Source: Hansfordia pulvinata
Taxonomy: Eukaryota > Ascomycota > Sordariomycetes > Xylariales
DNA length: 64,000 bases
Direction of reading: 5' to 3'
Assembly: GCA_006538405.1 (NCBI GenBank)
Contig: BJKQ01000003.1
Coordinates: forward strand, 2,542,001 to 2,606,000
Shown here: piece by piece, positions 1-12,642 of the stretch
How positions within the stretch are numbered: the stretch's first letter is position 1
Layout: each line of letters starts with the position of its first letter
Made by a program: the position numbers and the translations under genes
Notes under the pieces: model-generated
What the model saw: only the letters and a program-made list of their open reading frames with translations
What the model was told of the DNA's origin: nothing
Databases searched by the model: none

Positions 1-1375
1 GAATCCGGTCGCATTCTGCGAGATGGAGTGAGATAGAGACAGGCTGGGCCCATCGGTAGAGACGATGGGCCGAGTTCCCGTGGTGATGGCGGTCGCTTCG
101 TCCAACCAGATGAAGACCTTGCCAGTGACCACCCATGTGTCATCAACAGACTGAGTGAATTGTGCGCTGGAAGAGCCATCATCACGGATTCCTGATATCT
201 CGACCGTGAAGATGTGCTCGGCCCCATCGCAGAGCAAGGGCAGCCAAGGCGTAATATCGATCTCGTGTTCCTTAAGATCAAAAGCCTGGATGCCCACGAT
301 GGGACGGTGGAGACTCGGCACGACCCCTCCGGTGAAGATGACCGGGAATGGCCAGTCGACACCGGCCAACATGCCATCTATGAAGACCCGGACTTCCCGA
401 AAAGGCGACAATCCTGGAAGCTCGCCCACCGTTTGGTTGAATGTGTAGGCATCGCTCTGCAGCACGTTGCTCCACCAGAACTCCTCGTTGGCTTGTCCAT
501 TAGCGGAGACGGAGAAAACAGCCCGCTTGGCATTGCGAGGGAAGGAAATGGCACTGGTAGCGTTCTGCTCGGGCAGACTGAAGTGGCTAGGCTCATTGAA
601 GACCCCCTTCTTGCTGAGATGGGAATTACGGCATCGGCGGGAGGGACAGCATCCGGTGCCACTTCGACTTGGAAGAAAGTGGCAGTCAGGGTGGTATTGA
701 AAGACCCAGTATACTTGTCGTTGATCAGGTTGCCGAGGTCAAAGATGACGGTCTGGGGTGATCGCCACAAATAGAGGTATTCCGTCATGTCCTTCAGGTA
801 AGTCCAGCGTATGCCGGGGGCGTGTACTGGTTCTGCGGTAGATGTGCGCCAGACTTCGGTGTCGCCGAAGAACATCAGGGCCAAGCGGTCAAATTGGCGG
901 CCCTCAGAGACGACGGTCAAGTTGGCAACCACGCGATTGAACGCGCAGGTGGGAGGGGTGTATTTTCCTGGGGCGCAGTCAGTGTCCAGTGGCCTGCGGC
1001 GGAAGCGTCGATTATCAAACGCGGGGCTCCGGACTGACCGATGAATGGCTGGCCATAGCTGGAGGCAAATACGTGGTCCATCAGAGTCACGTCGCAGGAT
1101 GGGCCATGCGAAGAGGGCGCGGGGTCGGCGTCATTGGAACTGTCGCTCTCTGGATTTCTCAATGTGGACGGACCGCTGGGGGTGAGCACTGGGCTAGAGA
1201 CCTCAAAACAGTCCAAAACAGGGCTCATCGATGGCGCAGCTGGCTGGAGACCTGCCGTATCGCGAGCAACTGGGCCAAGATGCTCAGGCATGGGCGGCAT
1301 AACCCGCGCAAGCGGGATCATGCCAGAGACGCCTGTCGCAGCGAGGAGCCATGGTAGGGATCGCAGCGACATCAT
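1..1375 (-). CDS. Secreted PNGase A-like peptide:N-glycanase, 3'-truncated, with an apparent frameshift
   Basis: The product resembles fungal members of the PNGase A family (peptide-N4-(N-acetyl-beta-glucosaminyl) asparagine amidase A). The founding enzyme releases N-glycans from glycopeptides; activity of the fungal copies is inferred. The first exon (1375-1039) starts with a signal-peptide-like stretch, MMSLRSLPWLLAATGVSG. A 71-bp GT...AG intron (1038-968) joins PFIG to KYTPPTCAFNRV. The next exon carries family-typical segments: GRQFDRLALMFFGDTEVWRTSTAEP, then FDLGNLINDKYTG. After PADAVIPIS the reading frame changes near 601-620. The other frame then stays open to base 1, with clear family character (VFNEPSHFSLPEQNAT, FWWSNVLQSDAYTFNQTVGE, FREVRVFIDGMLAGVDWPFP, FDLKEHEIDITPWLPLL). 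One missing base explains the switch; no plausible intron does. The C-terminus lies outside the window. No neighbour points to a specific pathway. Confidence 0.8.
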
Positions 1376-4300
1376 GAGCGTCGAGTGAATGTCTGTCGCC
1401 GTGGGTTGGAGATGTATTCACGATGGTTGCGGCAGTCGCACGCACACCCAAACGGGGAGATTAGTCCGGCTCTCTGGGGATCCCGGGCTTAGTCGGTTGC
1501 TGCGCGGTGAGTCGCGGTGGGCTAGTTGAGGTCGCTGTTGCGGCTGGGCTTGATGTGCCTGACAAATTTCGATCCAGGCACCCATTGCCGAGGTCGGGGA
1601 GAAGTGAATGGCATGAATGGAGGCCAAGGGGTTGTGGTTGGCGCACGGTGAGGACGACTCAATCTGCGACAGGTTGGGGGATGTCTCACGCCGCCCGGGC
1701 ACCTGCCGGTTGCAAGTACGTGCCCGCGCTCAGGGCCGCGCCTTCCTTCCTCCTAATGTCAGCTCAGGCTGGGAATAGCTTCAAATTGGAGCAGAGTACG
1801 AGTACTATTGCTTGTGCCGCTACCTTACCTTGGATAAGTAATCGATCTTCCATCATGCGAGGTTGGCTGTAATGATTGCGTATTGGCTGCAAAGTACATA
1901 GGTACCGGAAAACATGCCTGCCACATTTGGAGATCGGATCGGACCTGCGTGGAGTACGGTTAATGTGGGTTGAGGTATTCGGCTAAGTTTCCTCGGCGTC
2001 CGTTGACACCGGAGAACTACTTGAAACAGCTGATAATAGTACGGGTCGTACCTGCTCACCCACTCGGCCACTCTCACTTGGTCGGAGGACTCTGAAGGCA
2101 TCAGAGCATCATCCAGCAAAAGAAGGCATTCGCAATCCCAATTGTATGACTCGCACACCTATTCTGTGAGTCATCGTACGTGATATAACATAAGAGAAGA
2201 AAGCCAGCATCTTCACAATTAATTACGGCCAAATACTACGCCTTATTGTACCTCGTCGTTCCCTCTCGTCCGTTATCCCCCAAGTGCGGACGCGTCCGCC
2301 GACTCGAGGCGATTTGTTCGCCAGTCGCAGCGCGTTCATGGTCGTCACCGTTGATGGGCGTGAGTGGAAGTGGAAGTAAGCGGTTATTGTTCTCCGTTCA
2401 TGATCGTCGTCTAGGATCATTAAGCTTCAAACCGGCTGAAGGAAGGAGGAGGAGGGTTCGAGAACGTCTTTATCTATTTATTAGCTCTGTCAATTGCGTC
2501 ACCATCTACAACCAGGACGGCGTAAAGGTGTGGCTGCACCAGCTCTTGCAGAAACTTGGTCAACCCACTTTGACTTACCGAGTGCGACAACTAGGGTGGC
2601 TCTTATGCCCGCCTGGGTGAGACGAGTGACCACCATCTTTACTCGTTTCCCAAGCGCGGTGTGTTATCGCTGCAGTCTCTCCATCGCGATGTCAGTCATT
2701 GCCAGGTGAGCTCGAGCCCGCGTGGTTCGCTAACTGATCATCTGCAGGGGGGTCAGCTTCACTCCATTGCTGTCCTCTTCGTCATCACTCGGCGGCCCTC
2801 TGCCGCCCAGTAAAGAGTCGGGATGAGCAACGGGAGCAAATAGGTGCATTGATGTTGTAGAAAGATCACCCGTTCGGACTCTCGGTCGGCCAATTTGGCC
2901 CAAATACCCTTCTGGCACAGTCGTGTCTTCCCAGACCCAACAGCCCTGGCCGCTTGAAGCCAAAGTGTGTCGTCCGCATGCCAGCCAGAAGAGGTACTTC
3001 CATACCGCCAAGGCGGTGAGAACAGCCCAGTATGAGTAGCAGCAGTGGTGGATAACCAGACTTGACAGCAACATTGAAGTTGCAGGACGCAGAGGTTCAG
3101 ATCCCTGTCTCGGTCTGAGTCAGCTTACGTTTGCCTTTATGAGCCTTGACAACATGCCGGCGCTGCGAGTGTTGTCCATGAAACAGCCCGCACGGGTTTA
3201 TGTTGTACTTTCAGTATCACAGGAAGGTCGGAAGTCGATGGCTGTTTCTTTGTGAGCATCACGATCTAGAAGGGAGAGTCTGACGATTGGCCTAATAGGC
3301 GCATTCTACCTCATACATCCCGCACTTGACGATCACTACACCTGGACGTACGCGTACGGTTGACCATCACAAGCTGAGATGCAGTCCCCTGCGAAATCGG
3401 GAAGGGCTGCCTAGTTGAGGTAGAATGCCAGAGGTTTCGTGCAGTGGACGTTCATGAATGATTCCCGCTAGACAGGCTCACGAAGGGGCGAGTGTGTCTC
3501 GTCATGCAGGGATGATAACGCATAGCGCACTGGTTCAACAACGTCCACAGAAGCGCCGATGAAGATGGCAGTGATGATAGAAACAAAGATGGCAATGTAT
3601 TTTCGAAAGGTCAATGCGAAGCTCATATAGAAAAACGCACAAAAGGGGAAAGCCCGCGCAACATGGCTTAAGTGATGTCGTGGGATGGAGTAGCTTCAAG
3701 CCCTTTGACGGCTAGTCCAGGTCCATTGTATAGATAGCTCGTGGCTCCAAATCATGCAGCGCAGCAGTAATGCAATAGGGTATCTAAGCGCAGGAAAACA
3801 CTGCGAAGGCCTCGTGTACAGGCGAGAGGTGAGGGGGTGAGAGGGAGAGGTAACGTCTGAAAGGCGAGGGGCCCGATCGCGTAGTCAACGTAGCCGGCTA
3901 ACTGGGGCTTGTGCGGCGCGGGGCCGGAATCACTCTGCTCGCGCACAACCGTTTCGATCCTCGGGTGCTAGCCCTCATGTTGTGCACCACCCCCAGGCGG
4001 CGCGGGGCTCGGGTATCTGAGCCCTCGCTTCCGTCAGAGGAGAGGTGATGGGGCGCGGTTTTCGGCCATAGAGTATCCCCTGGCGCGCCAGGATGGCCGA
4101 GAATGAGGAAGTCCCGGCCGAAGGGCAAGATAGCCGGCCGCATGTCGAGAAATGTGTTGCAAGGCCGCCGGGCCTGCGACTTCAGATGATGGACGTGATG
4201 CCACGACCATCTCCAAGCCCACGGACTGCATCCCAGGCTGCGGGATCGACCCGACAAGCTCAGGCTGGCCCGGCTCAGCGTCACTGGAAGCACCACGGCC

Positions 4301-4579
4301 CCGAAGCTTTATCGATAGCTCTGGGGGAGCTTGCTGGCGCCTGGGTCGGGCTGTCCGCTTAAGTTGGAAAGGTGGCGTGTTATGTTTGTTGAACGTGACG
4401 ATGAGGAGTGAGAAGACTGGTTCTGTCTCTCTGGGTGCCTGCTTCTCTGCTTGACCAGTGAGGCCGGCGATAGTCACAATGGCCTTTTTTAGTCATAGTG
4501 CTTGGCGGCGGCATTTGCTCAGGTCGAGATGTTGAGTGATGTGGCTATGGTGTTCCGTGGCCTGCCTTCGTGGCGCATT
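1376..4579. other. Intergenic region, no convincing gene
   Basis: About 3.2 kb without a recognisable coding sequence. The open frames on both strands are short, overlap one another and show no domain or signal-peptide character. The first few hundred bases are the upstream flank of the PNGase A-like gene. No tRNA, terminator structure or transposon end was recognised. Confidence 0.5.
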
Positions 4580-5104
4580 TCACGTTGCCAAGTACAATGT
4601 GTCCCAGTACCTCTTCCGGGCGGACTTGGCCATGGGGTCGTCGAACTTGAAGAGGTTGAAGACGGCGAACTCGTCCTGGGACATGACGTAGTCATCCGGG
4701 TGGTGGACCAGCCGGTTCCAGATGTCGTCCAGCGCCCGGTCTAGGATCGTGCTGACTGCCGGGTCCGCGTCCCAAGGCCTCTCGCGCGCAAACTCGAGCG
4801 CCTGCGCCACCATGTCTGTGAACGGCGCAGACCACGGGAGAAGCCAGGCTTGCCGGTGCTGCTGCCGGTGCTGTGCTGCCTTCGCCGAGCGCTCGTCGTC
4901 GAACGACAGGGTTTTCATGGCATGCTCCATGTAGTCGACGCGCTCGGCATGCTCCATGTGCTGGACATGCTCCACGTGCTGGACATACTCCATGTGCTGC
5001 TGGGCATGGTCCGCGTGCCTCGGGGGAGGCGAATGTGTCATTGTTGACGAGTAAGTCGACACTGACGAGCAGGTCGACTTTGGGGATAGTGGGTAGTCCT
5101 CCAT
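4580..5104 (-). CDS. Small His-rich hypothetical protein
   Basis: I do not recognise a named family. The reading frame ends at 4580 and gives 174 residues from the Met at 5104 (208 if the in-frame Met at 5206 is used). I prefer 5104 because the upstream 34 residues look like translated leader. The N-terminal third has an imperfect His/Glu/Met repeat (EYVQHVEHVQHMEHAERV DYMEH). The C-terminal part looks globular and conserved-like, with WLLPWSAPFTDMVAQALEFA, then DIWNRLVHHPDDYVMSQDEF and KRYWDTLYLAT. This tail resembles other short fungal hypothetical proteins in which a 'YVMSQDEFAVFN' segment precedes the end. Upstream, 5431-5440 reads TATTATAAAG on the gene strand and may be a TATA element. 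A possible leader intron (GTAAGT near 5515, acceptor CAG near 5470) is only suggestive. Confidence 0.6.
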   Translation of the reverse strand: MEDYPLSPKSTCSSVSTYSSTMTHSPPPRHADHAQQHMEYVQHVEHVQHMEHAERVDYMEHAMKTLSFDDERSAKAAQHRQQHRQAWLLPWSAPFTDMVAQALEFARERPWDADPAVSTILDRALDDIWNRLVHHPDDYVMSQDEFAVFNLFKFDDPMAKSARKRYWDTLYLAT

Positions 5105-8100
5105 GCGTGCCTTCTGACCGGAAAAAGTAGATGATAGCCACCTAGTCTCAAGGCAAGGCTTTCTTGCCATGGGGCTGGGCTGTGATGTCGAGCGGGGTGG
5201 CAACATGTAGCTCTAACAAGCCGAAGCCGAGGGGTACGCCCTGAGGTGGTGGTGTCCTGACGAGTCTGTTGATTCGTAGGAGATGTACGTTGTAGAGAAG
5301 TCGTGGAGGGGGGGGGGGGGGGTAATTGTCTGGTGTGATGAAGACGTTGGTTAATGATGGACTTGATCTTTGAGCTAGGGGGTGAGTTGATCAAGAGGGG
5401 CAAGCCATGGTAGAGGGGGAGGGCGGCAAGCTTTATAATAGCAAGCCATGCTCGAGCCGGAGTCATCATACCTGGTTAAACAACATCATTTTAAATCAGA
5501 TGGAAACTTTGACTTACCTACAAACTGCAGGAAGCCAGGCACATGCAAGATGCTAAGCAGACCACGAGCACCTGCATCCCCACGCTGGTATCGGCGCGGG
5601 CGACTGCAGAGCCGACCTCTAGCGGCCCACAGGTGAAATCCGACTCTGGCAACCCAAGTCATTCCAGCCGTGGGCCCAGGAGCCACGCGACCCTCGCGGC
5701 CCTGATTCGTACACGAGACTCGTGGGGCGGGCGCGGCGGCGGCGGCCACCAAGGTTTCGCCTACATTTGCCCGTGTGTGTTCGTGATGTGCCCGTCGGCG
5801 GCGCCGCTAGTTGAAGGAGTGCCAACCCCTCTGCGCGCCCCGTCCTCTGAGTAGGGTTTCCCCCTAGGCCGGGTCTGAGAGAATGAGGAATGCTGGCGGA
5901 AGCACGCCTGGCGTCTTGGCACTCGAACAAGCGTGCTGGAGCCGGGGCGCAAACGCCACCCACCCTGACTGCGAGATTAGCGCGGGGATTGTGCTGGCCG
6001 TGGTGAGATCGCCGCCCATGGGCTGGAGAAAGGGGGCCACGCAGGGACCGACGGGAGGAGCGTGGGCCATATTGCCAGTCGCGTCGGAGAGAGCATGATA
6101 GGCCGGGGTGTATCAAACATGCGGTGTGTTAGTCGAGGTGAGAGGAAGTCAGTGACACGAACGTCGCACCTTGAAGTGACCAGAGCGTTACTCGTACGAG
6201 TACACGTTAGGCAGTCCACGGATTCATGCCTCGCGGATGATGTGGCTTGACAAGTTGAGTCTACCCTCGCTCATACCCGAGACCACACTCAGAGTCGGCA
6301 GCGTGGCTTGGTTGGTCGGTCGGTCGAAGGACTTGAATGAGTACCCAACGTCTGCATTGGACAGGCCAATGAACGAGAGACGGGATAGCTTCTTGCGCCG
6401 CCGCCGCCGGCCCCCCCTTTTCCAGGTCCCTGGAAACTGTCTTGCGGGATTCTGTCATGGGCTGGCTCTGGGTTCCGCCGCCCTGGGGCTCATGGATTGT
6501 CTTGGCGTTCCAGGGGCGTTCCTCGGGGCCGCATCACCAAGCATGATGTCAAAGGGCGAGTCAGGGAGGGGCTCGTCCAGCGTACACGAGTTTCCGCAGC
6601 CAGGCAGGCTTGGTCGGTAACGCAGGCTGTGGGACGGGCACGGCCACCGAGCTCGAGTCACTCTCTGCGTGGCTTACACGTGGACTAGCAGGTTAGGGGA
6701 GCTGGAAATAACGTTATTACCAGGTTTGTTTCCAGGCTACCGGCGGCTATTTGCGTCAGCCAGCAACGGGGGCTGATGAGTTGTGCTTTTATGCTTGCCC
6801 TTGGCTGCTTTTCCTACATGTACTGTGCGTACTTACGAAGCCGTACAGGTCACATGGGTAGTGGGTAAGGTATGCATTCTAATCCAGACATGGCATGGCA
6901 TTTATGTGAGTGTCGAAGTTTATGTTTTTCTCTGGAACGACCTTTGAAGCCCGATTTATTTTCGGATACCTCGAGAGAAATCGAATCCGCTGACCTGGAC
7001 TGCATGAACTCTAAGCAGCGCCACGCGTGTTGGCCGCGTTGGTGGGCGGTTGGCGGTGGGCGTTGCCGAATCATATCTGGCCGGAATGGCGACAACACGG
7101 GGTAGAATAAGGTAGCTCGGGAGTTTCAAACTCTACGTACCTCCTTACTCTCAGTAGAAGCGAATGTGAAGTTGATTCAACTTGAGGTTGAAGCCCGGAG
7201 TCAACTGCGGCATTGCCGGTGAAGACGTTGCTGTCTGTCTGCTCTCCGCCGGCGCCAGGGTCAACGAAGTGCCTGTACATCGAGGTGCTCCTCGAGGCGG
7301 GCAAGCGACCAATGGCCAACAGGTCCCGGTGACCTCCTGCGCTCCAGCTGCTCACGGGAGGTGGGGCACCGAGAAGCCCAGTGGAGGGCCACTGGAAGCT
7401 GGAGGTGCCGGGCTCGGGCTGCAGGGCCACTACAGAGGCAGCTTCCACTGCACTCGACTCCCCTCCAGGGCTCCAGCTGCACCGGACGGCGGACTTCAGA
7501 GCCTGGAACCCCGCGGCGAGGCGCCGAAAGCCCGTAGCCGCGGCGGCGTCGGCGGCTGTCCTTCGCTGTCCCACCCCGACCGTTGCCAAGACGCTGCCAA
7601 GCCGCTGTCGCGCCGCTATCAAACCTTAAAAACCCCCCCATCTCCCCAAACCTCGTCTTCGCCCCTCGCCGCCTCAACTTGCTTCTGCCCCAAACAGACG
7701 ACGGACGACGCACAGATGGCCGCTCCAGTCGCCTGTGCCGTCCTAACCGGGCCTTCTGCCAATCCTCGCTCCCTGCCCTGCCACTCTGCGTCGCGTCCGC
7801 GCCCCAAAGCTCCAGTCCGTCGGGCGCCTCTCCCGACGTTATTTCCTTGTCTGCCTGTCTACGTCCCGGCCTGCCACACACGCACCGACTTCACAGGCCA
7901 CGCGGCGGCGACCTGGCGGCCCGTGTGTCGATCGCCGCCGTCATCGCATCGCTCCTCGCGGCCGTAGGGCAAGCACGTCAGGTGGCTTACGGCCGTAACG
8001 CACCGATTGTTTCGTCCGACGGCCTGCCAGCCCGTCCCGTCGTCGCCCCGGCACGAGCACGCTCGTCCTCGATGAATCCTTCCAGCCGGCGACCGCCCGC

Positions 8101-9931
8101 CCGGACTATTATTCATGGCCCGCCTCAAGTTGCCAGACTACCGGCTGCCCGCGAGCTACGAGAGGTACCAGGCGCGGCCCTGGGCTACAAGCGAGAAAGC
8201 ACGTATCTTGTAGCCGATGCGCCTAAAAGTTGTTAGTTCGCGCGCGCGCGCACTCTGTCAAGCCGTCGGTCAAACCAGCCATCTGCCTCCCGCGATCCAA
8301 CTCCGGCTACCTCCACCAGGGAAAAAAAAAAGCAGGATCCCTCCGACAGGCACTGCCAAGAACGACGATGGCACCCGCGATCCAGGCACACACTCGCGAC
8401 CGGCGCCGTCGTGCCACAACAAAGTCAACTACGGAGTAGTAGGCTGCCCTGGCCTTGGCTCGGTACAACGCACGTCAACCAGATCTCGCCTCCGTCCTGG
8501 TCCATCCCCGGGGGGAGCGCTGCTCCTTGCGTCGCCCGGTCCTCGCGGTCGGGCGAGCTCCGAGATTGCGCGCGCAACCCAGAGACTCGGAAACTCTATT
8601 TCCGTGATCATCGCCCGGTAGCCCCTCATTGTTGTGTGAGCCTGGTGGGTTTTTTTTTTTTTCTTTTGGTGTTCTTTGACGAGCAGGATGCTGGAAGCCC
8701 AAACCCAGCCGCCCGGTCCGTCCGCCCTGCTGTCCTGCTTCGGGTATGTGCCCCGCGGCACGGCGTGCGTCTAAACCAGGGCATCACATCGCGATCCCAC
8801 GAGCCCCGGCCTTCTCGCCGGATGCTCCAGATGCACCGTGCTCGTATAAGCCCTCTTATTATCGGCGGCTTGGACGAGTGGGTGGGCTAGCTCGAAATCT
8901 CCACCAGGCCAGGGGGGTTACGCGTGCCAGCAGCTGGCTGTGGACGAAGAGTCCCGCGCCGACCTACACGCAGAGCAGAAGACGCCGACCAGCCCCCAGC
9001 CAGAGCGCCCGTGGTGCATCGCAGGGCCCCAATAGAGCGATGATGATGCTGCCTTTCCGCTAGCCTGAGAGCAGCTTTCTGCAAGCTCTTTCGCTTCGAG
9101 CGTTGATCCGCCCCCAAACTAACAACACCTGCTGAAGCTACGGCGACGAGCCCCGTGTCGAGTCCCGTGACGATCATGTTATTCGAGTCTTTGGTCCAAA
9201 AAAAAAAAATTAAAAGTTCGCCGTGGACAGACCACGCCGGGCGTGGGCCCAACTCGAGCAAGCAGCCGCCTCCCAAGGTCTTTGGGAGTGCCTGGCATCT
9301 CGCGAGGCCGCAGTGGACCGGGCAAACAAGAAGGGCAACCGATTGGGAAAACCAAGCGAGCGAGTAGCGTTTACGTAAAGCCTGGCGCGTCATGCCGTCG
9401 GCGGCGGCGGCGGGACAGCGAGGGAGGCACAGCCCAATGCAACGACCCTTTGGTCCCCCCTCCCCCCTGACTAGGTACTTACCTTATATAACCGACTCGT
9501 GACAGCGGGCGAGGAAGAAACGTCCAGACGCCGCCGCCTAGCGCCCTTTCAGCCAAACGAGTGCACGCCCGGCGCGCGTGCGCGGGACTAATTCGCGCGG
9601 GTTCTTGTCTAAACATTATTAAATGACTCTGAGAAGAGAGAGTGGCCTCTAGTTAGTTGTACACACAGCGAATCGTACAAGGGGCTTTCTGTTCCCTAAC
9701 CCCCCCACCCCCTTTCTTTTGTGTTTTACACCATAGACCTGGGAAACGCCTCCGACACAGAAAAAAGGCCCGCTAATAGAGTTGGCGGGTCGCAAGTAGG
9801 AGCGGCGATATAGTCGTGTAATGTGACCTTTCGACCACAGACCTTTGGGGGCATATGCGGGTGCAAGCTGCCGCGAAGGGGGGGGGGGGGGGGTGGGTTG
9901 CGGATTGATTTCCTGACCCTCGTCACCCTCG
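5105..9931. other. Intergenic region with pyrimidine-rich and homopolymer tracts
   Basis: No supportable gene in 4.8 kb. On the plus strand 7620-8110 is C/T-rich and resembles a fungal promoter or leader. It is followed at 8115-8213 by a 32-codon frame starting MARLKLPDYRLPASYERYQA that I could not link to further exons. G runs lie at 5308-5322 and 9878-9893. A poly-T/poly-C patch lies near 8650 and an A run near 9199. Several long frames here (for example 7182-7967 and 7583-8236, both plus) look like compositional artefacts of GC-rich sequence rather than proteins. Confidence 0.45.
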
Positions 9932-10962
9932 TCACCGCTTGCCGGCGGCCTGCTTCCCAATCTTCCAACCCCATGACCGGAGCACGCTGACGATCTTGGG
10001 GGTGATGGCCGCCGTCAGGGGCACGCGGATGAAGATGAAGCTCTTGTGGATGGCATAGGCCAATGCCAGCTGCGTGCCGAGACCTGGTTGGGACACGGAA
10101 GGTGAGTCGAATTTCGGGGACCGGGGGGGGGGGGGGGGGGGGGGGGGTTTGAGTTGGAGACGGCAAAAGGAAGAAAGTGAGAGAAAGAGAGCGGCTCGAA
10201 ACTTACTGGCTTCCGACTGGTGGGCGGCCTGCGCCTTTTCGACGCCCCAGCCGGCCATCTCGACGTCCTGGCTGATCTCGTTGCTGCCGAGCTGCTCCTT
10301 CTCGGCCTCCTTGAGGGCGTGCTGGTAGGCGTTCCAGCGGTCCTTGACGGACTGGGGGATCATGGCCTTGACGTGGGACGTGACCCAGTGCTCAATCTCG
10401 CCTGGCGCGCAACCCCGTGTTAGCTACGACGGGTTTCTGTGCTTTTTGCATATGTAGACAATTCTTCGGAAATAGGGGGGGGGGGGGGGGGGTTAAGGAT
10501 GAGAGAAAGAAGAGGGATATCGAGTGGGGGAGCCGCACCGATCTTATCAGTCCCGACCACGCGCACCAGGAGGAAGCAGAAGGGGAAGTCGAGCACGCTG
10601 AGCGACATGTAGACGCCGAAGGCGGCCCAGCCGTACTCCTTGGACAGCTTCTTGAGGCGGCCCGACAGACCCAGCGGCTTCTCCTGCGCCGCCCCGGATG
10701 TACCCTGCTGCTGCGCGTCCTTGGGCGGCTTATGCGCGTCGCGCGCTCGGTTGGAGCTGTGAAAGGAGGACTGCTGCTGCTTCTGCTGCTTCTGCTGCTG
10801 TGGCCGGCGTCCCGGGATCCTCCTTGCCGGCGGCGCCCGGAGCAGCGGCCGCGGCGCGGCGCCGGTGCCAAACCTCCGGGCCAACTGCGCTGCGGGTTGG
10901 GCCGGGGTCGCCGCCCTGGCTGACGACAGGGCGCGGAAGACGCCCGGCGCAAGTCGCAGCAT
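9932..10962 (-). CDS. DUF1279 / FAM210-type mitochondrial membrane protein
   Basis: Three exons (10962-10539, 10401-10207, 10083-9932) joined at canonical GT...AG introns of 137 and 123 bp give 256 residues with all phases matching. The N-terminus is rich in Arg, Ala and Ser without acidic residues (MLRLAPGVFRALSSARAATP), as expected of a mitochondrial presequence. A Gln/Lys linker follows. The DUF1279 core begins with LKKLSKEYGWAAFGVYMSLS, continues through a hydrophobic segment VLDFPFCFLLVRVVG, and closes after the third exon with LALAYAIHKSFIFIRVPLTA and the Pro-Lys-Ile-Val helix. FAM210 proteins are mitochondrial membrane proteins linked in animals to mitochondrial translation and muscle or bone phenotypes; the fungal role is not established. 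Both introns contain unusually long poly-C runs on the sense strand. The protein ends with a basic tail, WKIGKQAAGKR. Confidence 0.88.
10123..10147. repeat. Poly-G tract, 25 bp, in intron 2 of the FAM210-type gene
   Basis: An uninterrupted run of 25 G on the plus strand (poly-C in the transcript). It lies in the 123-bp second intron, about 40 bases from the 3' splice site at 10084. Confidence 0.95.
10475..10492. repeat. Poly-G tract, 18 bp, in intron 1 of the FAM210-type gene
   Basis: A run of 18 G on the plus strand inside the 137-bp first intron. The same gene therefore has a long homopolymer in each of its two introns. Confidence 0.95.
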
Positions 10963-11012
10963 CGCAGATGCTCTTTTTATCTTATCTTTTTTTTAAAAAA
11001 AAAAAAATTTCC

Positions 11013-11020
11013 CTTTATAG
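11013..11020 (-). promoter_or_regulatory. Candidate TATA element of the FAM210-type gene
   Basis: On the gene strand the sequence reads CTATAAAGGG, about 50 bp before the start codon at 10962. It is followed by a poly-T/poly-A patch (10987-11010). This placement would imply a very short 5' leader, so the call is tentative. Confidence 0.35.
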
Positions 11021-12606
11021 CAGATTTGGGGGGTTTCTGCTTTCGCAGGCGAGGATCGAGGTTGGCGGGCGGGGTGGTTTTCGGGAATCGGCCGGCGCGT
11101 CGATCGCTGTTGGATATCGGGGGGCCCTTCCGGGGCCGGGGCTTCCTGGGGGTTGCTTTGGCGGTGGCAGTCCGTCTGGGAGCGCGCGTAGGGGGCCTGG
11201 CGGATGGCAGGGGTGATGGTGATGGCGAGCGCCGGCGTCGTCGTGATGCTGGTGATGGTGGTTGGTGGCGAAGCCGATGGTGATGGCGATGATGGCGGTG
11301 GGCGCTGGTGGTGGGCGGTTGGCTACCTCTGGCTGGCTGGCTGGCTGGCGAGGGCGTGGACACAAAATTTTGGCGCGGCGAGGGCAGGCCGGCGCGGTCG
11401 GCGGGTGGAGCTCGCGGCTCGGTGATGTCAGCCCTGTGCTGAGGCGGGACGCGCCGGACGCCCCGGCAGCTTGAGCATGCTCGTACGTAGCTCGTACCGC
11501 AGCTGCATTCCATGCACATGACCCTCCGTTGCAGCTGTGGCGGGAACTCTCAACTCTCGCCCCCTGCCAGCCCGCCTTGGCAGCTGGCACCCGGCGCCTT
11601 GAGACCACCTACAGCCTCGGCACCGCTCAGCACTGTACAGGCCAGCACTGCACAGCCCAGCACTGTACAAACCATCAGTCTGATAGCCATCCTGACGATG
11701 CATGCAGGAAGCGCAAAGTCTCCATCGTCGTGCCTGTCGCAGGCGCAAACTTCACTCTTTGCCAACGCGGCTCGGTGTTCTAGTTAGCCCGGGCTGCTTA
11801 TACCGGAGCTCATACAGGTGTCTGGAGCCTACTTCTAGTCCCGGCTCTCTGGCTTTTGGACAGAAAGGAGGCGTTGAGCGACATCATCGTCCCCTGTGTA
11901 TTAATTTTGCCTGGGCTTGTTCTAGAGAGAGGCTACTTTGGGCAGTGACTGTTCAGAGTCGAAACTCAGGTCCGTGGATGTCTTGAAGCAGGTGACCCAT
12001 ACCCTATGTATGATCAGGTCCGGATGTTGCCAGTCCTCAGTGGTTAAGGTGGCAAGGGGCCATACCGAACGGAGGTGCAACGGATCTTTGGAGCGATCTT
12101 GAAAGCTTGACACGTCTTCACTGCAAACCCCCCAGGTTCCTCTTGCATTGCCCTGCACATGGGGGCACCTCTGCGGCTGCGACACGCAGCTTACAATGCA
12201 GGCAAAGAGGCTATTATGCTCGCAGCGCCTCCGATTGGGCGTATGCTCGACACCGGGCTTCCGTTCCGTGCTCGTCGAGAACCAGACTTGCCTCTGTCAG
12301 TCCAAGAAGACATCGATGCCCGTCACCAGGAGACACGCGGCTGTCCGTCGAGACAGGCGCCCCACACGGCAAAACCACTGCAGCACGCCGCGCAGAGCCG
12401 GCTCGTGGTCCCAGCATCGGACTTCTCTTCCATGCACAGCCAGAAGCTAACCTGCCCCCCAGCACCACACCGCACCGGCGGGGCCTCGTGAGCGCGCCGG
12501 GCTGGCGGGCATTCCAGAGCTCAGGAGCCGCGCCGTCTCTTGGCGAGAGCTTCCCAGGCCGCGCAGAGCGTCATGATGACCGGACCGTGTGCTGCGAGGC
12601 ACGGGT

Positions 12607-12610
<4 letters not shown>

Positions 12611-12637
<27 letters not shown>
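12611..12637. repeat. (TC)n microsatellite
   Basis: An uninterrupted dinucleotide TC run of about 27 bp in intergenic DNA. Confidence 0.9.

Positions 12638-12642
<5 letters not shown>

Noticed and set aside
7182..8236. Two long plus-strand frames of 261 and 217 residues
   Set aside because: They cover a pyrimidine-rich, promoter-like stretch; composition follows the DNA bias and no conserved segment is visible.
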